From contig JAOVFP010000001.1 in the NCBI GenBank assembly GCA_025738555.1, forward strand, positions 1,302,001 through 1,366,000: a DNA stretch of 64,000 bases, read 5' to 3'. Shown piece by piece: positions 57,913 to 64,000 of the stretch. Source of the stretch: Cyathus striatus. Lineage: Eukaryota > Basidiomycota > Agaricomycetes > Agaricales > Nidulariaceae. How positions within the stretch are numbered: position 1 is the stretch's first letter; every line of letters begins with the position of its first letter. The notes under the pieces were generated by a model, which was not told where the DNA came from, ran no database searches, and was given only the letters and a program-made list of their open reading frames with translations. A program made the translations under genes and the position numbers.

Positions 57913-59387
57913 GAAGTATATTGGAATTGGCGTCTCTCGTTAAACAACGAAGGTCCTTTGCAATTGACTTTGGTCGATCAAGGTACAGCTTCTTCAAGTT
58001 CGGTAGCTGTACCGATTTCCACCCTTCGCCAAGCTGAGCCTTGGTCAGAGTAAGATTCTCCAGTGAACAGGAGCGCTTAAGAAACTGTAAAATTGCAGGC
58101 GAGCTGAATTCCAAGTCCAGACAATGTAATTCCTTCAAATTTGGGGCCGATATAACATTTAGCACATCCATGCTTATTTCATCCCGCCAATTGCGACGGT
58201 CCTCGAAATTCAAAATGTGCAGCTGGGGAACTACAATACATCGCGATATTCCCGTCATGCCATAAAGTGTGAACGATGTGAGGTTTGTCATAGATTTAAG
58301 TATAGCAGAAAGTTCATCTTGTCCAAATTCGCAGTCGTCGCAATTGAAATGAGTGATTTGAGACCAAGGGAATTCTATGAATATCGTTTTGGGATGATAC
58401 AGTCCCTTAATGCTTAAGTGAAATAGCGATGGGGCCGAGTTCAAAGAGATCGTGAATTTCGTCATAAATTCCTGAGGATCATCCTCGTTTTCCACGATTA
58501 CGTGCGTTAGCACTGGAGTCGACCGAAGAGAAACATCGCCGGCCGAGTCGGAAATCCATAAAGATGTCAAACGAGAATATACTACATCTGGAGAGTTTTG
58601 AGCTGAAATAGCTTGAATTGTCTTCTTGTAATTGTCGATTTTAACTTCTTTCCAGCGATGTACAGAATTGGCTACAGCTTTTATGAAGCGATCTCCGAGG
58701 AATTTTGGAGAACCATATATCTTTAAATACAGTGGGACTTCGCCTGAAAGCGTAATGAACCTTTCAAAAAATGATTCGTACCCTGCCGACTGTTTCTTCT
58801 TTCTGTGGTAACCCAAATTGATCCGAGACCATAGTCTAGGGAAGGAAAAGGCTACGGAGCGCCAATAGGCACAAACTTGCATCACCGTTTGAACAAATCC
58901 TTTAGCGTAGGATACGGTTATGAATCCGTCAAGTCCAGAGTCATCCCGGCGAACCAAGAATATGTGTTGAAGGACTTCTTCAGGCAGCCTTCGGATTGGC
59001 GCAAATAGACTTTTCTGTTGTACATTAAATACTTTCAGAGCATTACTTCGATTTTTGAGAGACCTGATGACTTTCATGAGGCGATCAATCTCTTTATCTA
59101 ACTGTAATATTTGCGATCCAGCGTGATCGATATCCGATAGTGTGGATATACGCTGAGATCCATACGGAATAATATTGTGTCGGTGAAATACCGAGGGTCC
59201 TTTTAGATCAGCGAGCAAAAACTTGGGTCCGCTGTTGCTGCCACAAGAGTCGCATATCTCATGTGGAGCGCTATCATCCCAGGATTATTAGAGATCAGAA
59301 GAGAGTTTAAGGCAAGTACAGTGATATCACATACATTTGGAGTTTTGGAGCGCTGGCCTTTCGAACGGAAGCGGTAGAGTTGCTCAT
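57913..59387 (-). pseudogene. F-box / leucine-rich-type protein 3, C-terminus cut off by the element
   Basis: Same family as F-box genes 1 and 2. Exon 1 59387-59335 (MSNSTASVRKASAPKLQ) and exon 2 from 59270, intron 64 nt (GTATGT..ATAG), same splice phase as the sisters. The order is conserved: CxxC (EICDSCGSNSGPKF), coiled coil (ILQLDKEIDRLMKVIRSLKN), F-box core (PIRRLPEEVLQHIFLVRR), then Leu-rich repeats. The host reading frame stops being homologous at 57913, where the element begins; translation would run on into the inverted repeat and end at 57821 after about 30 foreign residues. Relative to gene 1 about 150 C-terminal residues are missing and are not found beyond the other side of the element. 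Confidence 0.75.
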
Positions 59388-60347
59388 GGTTTTAACGGAG
59401 AGAGTGGTAAGAGTAAGAGAGGAATGGATATCGATTGAGATGTCTGAGGCCGAGATAACTATCGGATTTATCCAAAGAAGCATTGATAGACGCTTAAGCC
59501 GCTGTTAGTTTCAGCGTTTGTGGAATTCGGTCCATTTTTATAGCGTGTTTATTCCCAGCTATTAATATATCATATGCTAGATAATTTTGTGAATGCGTGA
59601 AGGAGTTCGATGGACCTCTCAATTCTGACCCCTATTTTCCATATGTTAAGCCCGGTGTTCCAATCTGTCGCGCTCGTGCTCAAGAACTGTAGAATTATAT
59701 TACATATTCAAATGTCACAATTCCATGCCGCCTCCACATATGCATTTGGATATGTTACTATACCTATTATGTATTTTACAGACAATGTGCTTCCGCTTTT
59801 TATGTATTTAAGTAGTTTACAATGTACCGTAAATACTTATCCATTTGCCTCATGCCCTCTCCCCCTGCGTGCTTTGAGGTCAAATGTAACGTCGTCGTCG
59901 TCGATGCGTCGTTTATTTCAACAAGAACCACTACACCGTTCCATGAGGCTTATCTGATAACCATTAGGTTTTAAATAGCTGCATTCCTTCGGGTCATTCC
60001 ATAAATGCCTGAGGATTGTTGGAGGGTCGTTATCATCTTTCGCCAATGCATTCTGTTACTGAGCTTTCAGATATTAATATTTAATCACAATAGTGTGACA
60101 TGTGCATCGTGCCTTCGGTATGGACCCCAAATGGACCAGTCAGCCAGAAGAGATCTAGCGGCGTCGTATTGGCAAAGTATTGGATATTGGCGTCAGATCG
60201 CTTACTTAATCAATTGTGATATGTTGATGCGTTTACGTGACATGGATTTGAATTTCCGACCTCCACTCCTCTTCCTCCCAATCTTTCTCTTCCTTCAACC
60301 ACCACCATCCCTTGAACCCCATCGCTATCCTCGCGTTATATTCTGCA
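59388..60347. other. Divergent promoter region, no gene seen
   Basis: About 960 bp between the start of F-box gene 3 (-) and the small HMG-like gene (+). Open frames are short and without family resemblance. AT-rich with repeated TATGCATTTGGATATG-type words near 59740. Confidence 0.45.
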
Positions 60348-60814
60348 ATGGCCAAAAATATGACAGGTTTGTGTTATGTTTAATGGATAGGAACTACTGC
60401 TTGACAGCCCTTATAGCGAAATCGAAAACCACCAGGTCCTCTGCTGCAGGGTCCGACTCGAAAAAGGGTGCGTTCGGACGCATATATTCGCCTATTCACG
60501 CGTTTGAGGATCTAATAACTCCGTCTTGTTCCATGTATCGCTGTTACAGACATCACGAAACCCAAGCGCCCGCCAACGCCCTATAAACTCTTCATAAAGG
60601 AAAACACGAAGAAGTGGAGGGAAGCGCACCCAGAGGACAGCTATAAAAATGCTTTCAAAGAGGTATGTCTCTATTTCATACACAAACTTCTCTCACATTC
60701 ACGTCGTCTATTCTGTAGGTAGCGAAGATGTGGAAGGACGCACCGGAGAATCCTAATCGCGGTAAACCAAGCTCCTCGAAGAAGGGACTGTCGGAGGTGT
60801 CGACCAATGTATAG
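60348..60814 (+). CDS. Small HMG-box/YABBY-like protein
   Basis: Likely nuclear DNA-binding protein of 92 residues. Four exons, 60348-60366, 60417-60467, 60550-60662 and 60719-60814, with introns of 50, 82 and 56 nt; all have GT..AG ends and phases fit to a total of 279 nt. The N-terminus is basic and Ser-rich (AKSKTTRSSAAGSDSKK). The single domain reads KRPPTPYKLFIKENTKKWRE, followed by SYKNAFKEVAKMWKDAPENP, which is the YABBY/HMG-like helix pattern found in small fungal proteins. Ends NRGKPSSSKKGLSEVSTNV. Intact, with ordinary CpG content; it is the clearest untouched host gene in the right part of the window. Targets unknown. Confidence 0.8.
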
Positions 60815-61824
60815 GTTCGTCATTTTGTTATCGACTTGTAGATTGTTCTCATGGATGTATGCGTCTAGTTGGCGGCTTATACTAGTCTTGTGGTCGCTTT
60901 GTTATGTGCTGTCAATGTTTTTTATATCGCTGTCACTCCATTCTGTATTGGACTTTTACTCGGACACTCAAACTTTGTGGTTAGTGTATTTTTTGTAATG
61001 ATACTTTACATCGATGATACTGTATCGTATTCTCCTGTAGATTAATTTTTCCTATATGTAACATGATCGATTTGTGCCCTTTCAGTCTTCTAAACGATCA
61101 CGAGCAGTTAGCTTGTACCGACCAATTATCAACTGTCTTATTCATTCTTCCCGCATCTGCCTCCTCAATGGATATGTGCGCTCAGTTATCTTCACATCTT
61201 TGTTTTAAACAGGACACTCCTGTCTTTTCGTGTCGACATCTGAACGTTTGAACACTCGTGGCGTTGTGGATATATCATCTACCAAATGGCACGGAGAAAG
61301 GTTTCTTGGAAACTCAAGGGTCTGTTCGAACTTCATTCTTCGACTGGAACTCTTCCGCTTGGTGGGTGAATGCGTCAGGTATCATCTATACATATCGATT
61401 ATATCTGACTTCCCAAGTTGGAACCCTCGTCATTAATGATTATTTCCAGCTTGCACCTTCCACGTAAGCACATATATCCTTTGCAAGACATCACTTTCAC
61501 CCAAGCGTTACAGTGTCCACCGCTTATCGCACCCATTCCCTTTCGAAACAAACCCCGGTTTTCTCTATCAAAAGTTAAAAGGGAGTGGGGGTTGACGAGT
61601 ATAAGGTGCCATTCATTAACCCCTTTGTCATGATTTGTACGCACCGGCTAATCTTTATGCGACTACAGGTTTTCAAATGTTTGTTTTTTTGTTCCAAAAC
61701 AATCATTCATTCTCTAATTTCACATTAGACAACGTAGCTATTAGGAAATATCTCGTGTATATAAGACCACTATATCCCGCATCGACATTTAACCATACCC
61801 ACCTGCCCGGTCTCATCAGCCTTT
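60815..61824. other. Region without a supported gene
   Basis: Only short frames. 61258-61464 is open and reads GSVRTSFFDWNSSAWWVNAS, which is protein-like, but it lacks a start, partner exons or a recognised family. It may be an exon of a lost gene. Confidence 0.3.
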
Positions 61825-63143
61825 ATGAATATTTCTCTGAGACCTTCTCTTCCTTTAGAGCTCATATATACGATCACAGATATCCTAGGGCCGGAGCTTG
61901 TTGCCAGTAATGACCAACTGTCCCGCATAGCGCTCACGCAACTCGCGCTTACGTGTCGAACACTCCGAAGACAAGCACAAAAATACTTATTCGAGTCCGT
62001 GGAGATCGTAGACGGAGGCCTCAAATCACAAACATTATGCATTAAAAGGCTCAATAGGCTCATCCGCTCCAATCCAGATCTTGGATCATACGTCAAGACA
62101 CTTGAAATCACAAGAGAGACCGACTTTCATAAAACCCCAGCGGATGCAGTGCTTCCGTTTATCATTAATTCTATGCGCAATGTAGAACGATTTTCATTAG
62201 GTTATCAGCTTTGGGATGAAGACGAGGAAACGGGACCCACTGAACGATGGGAGAATTTGAACGGTGGGGTTCGAGAAGCACTATTCTGTGCTTTTATATC
62301 CGATTGGAACCATTTGAAGGAGTTACGACTGCATTGTATTTTCGGCGTCCCTGTTGAGCTGATGCTTCTTCTTCCGCCAACGCTGAAGATTTTACACCTC
62401 CAAATGGTGGAGCTGATGGATGATTTTATATGTCCATCTGTGTTATATAAAATCACTAAAAAAAGGTGGCACTGCTCGACCTTGTTTGGACGTTTTAACA
62501 ATTGATGAAAAGTGCAATTGGTGGATGATGAATTTTATTCGTGATCCTATGTCCATATACAGCCTTACTGAAGACTACATATTCCGTTTTCCGTTTTCCA
62601 TTCAGAAGCTGCGAAAACTATACACGGGACTGTGTAACCCAAAGGAGGTAGAAGCTTTATCTTGCTTCCTAAAGGAGTGCGCAGAATCGCTGGAGGAGCT
62701 GTGGCTAATTCAAGATCGTCCACTTGGTAAGTGTAAGCGTTATTTGTGGATCTCTCATATTAATTTGAACGCATACAGGAAGGAAAGACTTAAAAATGGA
62801 ATGTATTTCGTTGCATTCACTTAAAGCTCTCCGTCGCCTCGTCATGCATATGTCTGTAACATCGCTTGACAAGATCATCAGGCTGCTTCTTACGATCCCA
62901 AGGATTCATCAGTTGACCTCACTCCATATCCAATTTTCTGATATATATGTGACTGAGAAAACTCTTCAGTCGTTAAATTGGTCCGGCTTCGAGGAGGTTC
63001 TGCTTGACGAAAAGTTCAACGCCCTTTTCGAAATACACGCCATTTCTGATTTCTTGGTAAGGAATTATGTCAAGACGTGCCTTCCGCTTCTGCACCAGGA
63101 ACTAGCTGGAAGACTTAGACTTGGATCCTATCACGAAAAATAG
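61825..63143 (+). CDS. F-box-like protein 4 (one frameshift in an A run)
   Basis: Probable F-box protein of a different subtype from genes 1-3. Starts MNISLRPSLPLELIYTITDI, where LPLELIYTITDIL is the F-box core, and LALTCRTLRRQAQKYLFESV follows as is usual for fungal F-box proteins. The frame breaks at about 62457 in a run of seven A; the next register continues in homologous style (CLDVLTIDEKCNWW, SIQKLRKLYTGLCNPKEVEA, SLEELWLIQDRPLG). A 52-nt intron (62727-62778, GTAAGT..ACAG) leads to the last exon with SLHSLKALRRLVMHMSVTSL and LTSLHIQFSDIYVTEKTLQS, and stop at 63141. The single break lies in a homopolymer, so a sequencing error is as likely as a real mutation. No CxxC motif or coiled coil like the other F-box genes. 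Confidence 0.65.
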
Positions 63144-63600
63144 GGTTTGCATCATATACAGTATTTATCACTTTCTGATATGTGCCGTGATAACAATAGC
63201 TAGCATGAATGATATGTGTGGAATGATTCACTTGTTACTATTTATGAGTATACACGAAACGTCCTGAGGTGAGATAAATTAAGCAAGTAGAAGGGGAATT
63301 TCTTACATCATTACTACAGTGTATAAAAGATTGATAGGTAAGATCATTATGTACCCATAAATGGCGTGTATACTTATAATTCTATCACTTTCCCTAAGTA
63401 TTACCATGTGATCTGCAATGACCTAGCTCATAGTCAGCTAGACGTTGAACGTTGAAGTCATACCTAGTGAGATATGACGCTAGCTAATCAAGACGTCAAC
63501 GATAAGTCTCTTAGTTCTGACTGTATCCGGATCCCATTCAGTCTGAATATATATGACATGGAAATTTCATTTCCATTTCTTCCCGACTTTACTTCGCTCA
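63144..63600. other. Promoter region of the expansin-like gene
   Basis: About 450 bp, AT-rich. GTATAAAAG at about 63321 is a TATA-like word 280 bp before the ATG. No coding evidence. Confidence 0.35.
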
Positions 63601-64000
63601 ATGATGTTGCTCTCGTATTTCGCAATTGTCTTTCTCACTTTAGTTTCAAATGTCTGCGTGACAGTGTCTGTACCTGTTCCAGAAACAGACCAAAAGGCTC
63701 TTACCCGCTATGGAAGGGTAAAGTCATACTACGACATTAGCTCTTCATCGATAGCTTACCACATTTAAAGGCCACTTGGTTTGATACCGGTGCGTGTTAG
63801 GTGCAACTGATCGTATTTTCAGAGAGGATTTAACATCCGAAGGGCTGGGAAATTGTGGTTACTACAATAATAATGGTGATATGATAGTTGCGATAAGCAA
63901 GACACTATATAATGAGAAACACGGTTCAATCTGTGGACGAGTATGTGCAATCAAGTCGGTTGTGATATTCAGGCTAAGGTTTTCTAGTATATTGCTATCA
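63601..64000 (+). CDS. Secreted expansin/RlpA-like (double-psi beta-barrel) protein, 3' end beyond right edge
   Basis: Small extracellular protein that may loosen or bind wall polysaccharides. Exon 1 63601-63717 encodes a signal peptide (MMLLSYFAIVFLTLVSNVCV) and a short spacer ending LTRYGR. Introns 63718-63770 (GTAAAG..AAAG) and 63790-63834 (GTGCGT..AGAG) join to ATWFDT and EDLTSEGLGNCGYYNNNGDM, then IVAISKTLYNEKHGSICGR. GRATWFDT..GLGNCG and the later CG pair are the hallmarks of fungal barwin/expansin-like proteins. Splice phases fit. The rest lies beyond base 64000; GTATGT at 63942 may open another intron. Looks intact so far. Confidence 0.7.

Noticed and set aside
52099..57921. Exact 9-bp duplication for the long RecQ/DUF6589 element
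   Set aside because: CTAGTACAT and GAAGTATAT agree at six of nine positions only; not claimed. Flanks also do not rejoin F-box gene 3.
60005..60586. 193-codon open frame
   Set aside because: Overlaps the well-supported exons and introns of the HMG/YABBY-like gene in another frame; no start context or homology.

Overview
The window looks like accessory, transposon-rich chromosome from an Agaricomycete-type basidiomycete (mushroom-forming fungus). The basis is indirect: introns of about 45-100 nt with GT..AG ends, F-box proteins of the Agaricomycete type with a short CxxC motif before the F-box, a NACHT-WD40 STAND protein, relics of the basidiomycete 'macrofage activating glycoprotein' family, DUF6534-like and expansin-like proteins, and the typical mobile-element load (Ty3/gypsy chromovirus, Ty1/copia, DIRS, hAT, KDZ-associated CxC-type genes, DUF6589). 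No rRNA, confident tRNA or CRISPR was seen.

Layout. 1-2040 (-): 5' part of a NACHT-WD40 gene, cut by the left edge. 3493-4188: hAT-like MITE with an 8-bp target duplication. 4600-5460: remains of an unidentified gene. 5948-8316 (-): three decayed copies of a secreted glycoprotein gene. 9172-10444: fold-back element ending 20 bp before the start codon of F-box gene 1 (10465-12364). 12927-32428: F-box gene 2, a sister of gene 1, split by two insertions that each left a perfect 9-bp duplication. The first (13529-29833) is a DNA element carrying cysteine-cluster genes of the type associated with KDZ transposases, itself hit by an 8.16-kb gypsy element (14459-22618). The second (30637-31916) is a non-coding element built of GACGTTGC repeats. 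Taking out both insertions gives back one open frame of 616 codons, one shorter than its neighbour. 33029-34025 (-): shortened DUF6534-type membrane protein gene. 34629-42947: hAT transposon with a DIRS retrotransposon (-) inside it. 43401-44500: another hAT-like MITE. 44661-46240 and 52108-57912: a short and a long member of one family with about 208-bp terminal inverted repeats; the long one carries a RecQ-type helicase gene and, tail to tail with it, a DUF6589-like gene. 46273-51730 (-): copia element between them. 57913-59387 (-): F-box gene 3, truncated by the long element. 60348-60814: intact small HMG/YABBY-like gene. 61825-63143: fourth F-box-like gene. 63601-64000: start of a secreted expansin-like gene running off the right edge.

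Themes. (1) The insertions can be peeled apart by their target duplications, so relative ages can be read: the gypsy element (LTRs differing by one indel) is younger than the cysteine-cluster element it sits in; the DIRS is inside the hAT. (2) Old elements (copia, hAT, DIRS) carry many changes of the CG to TG/CA type: CGA codons turned to TGA, catalytic Arg turned to His, and paired LTR sites that read TG in one LTR and CA in the other. This fits CpG methylation and deamination. The NACHT gene is also strikingly poor in CpG. (3) The RecQ + DUF6589 element with a matching internally deleted copy and a 9-bp duplication is the best candidate for a poorly described mobile system. All family names are from recognition of motifs by eye; no database search was run.
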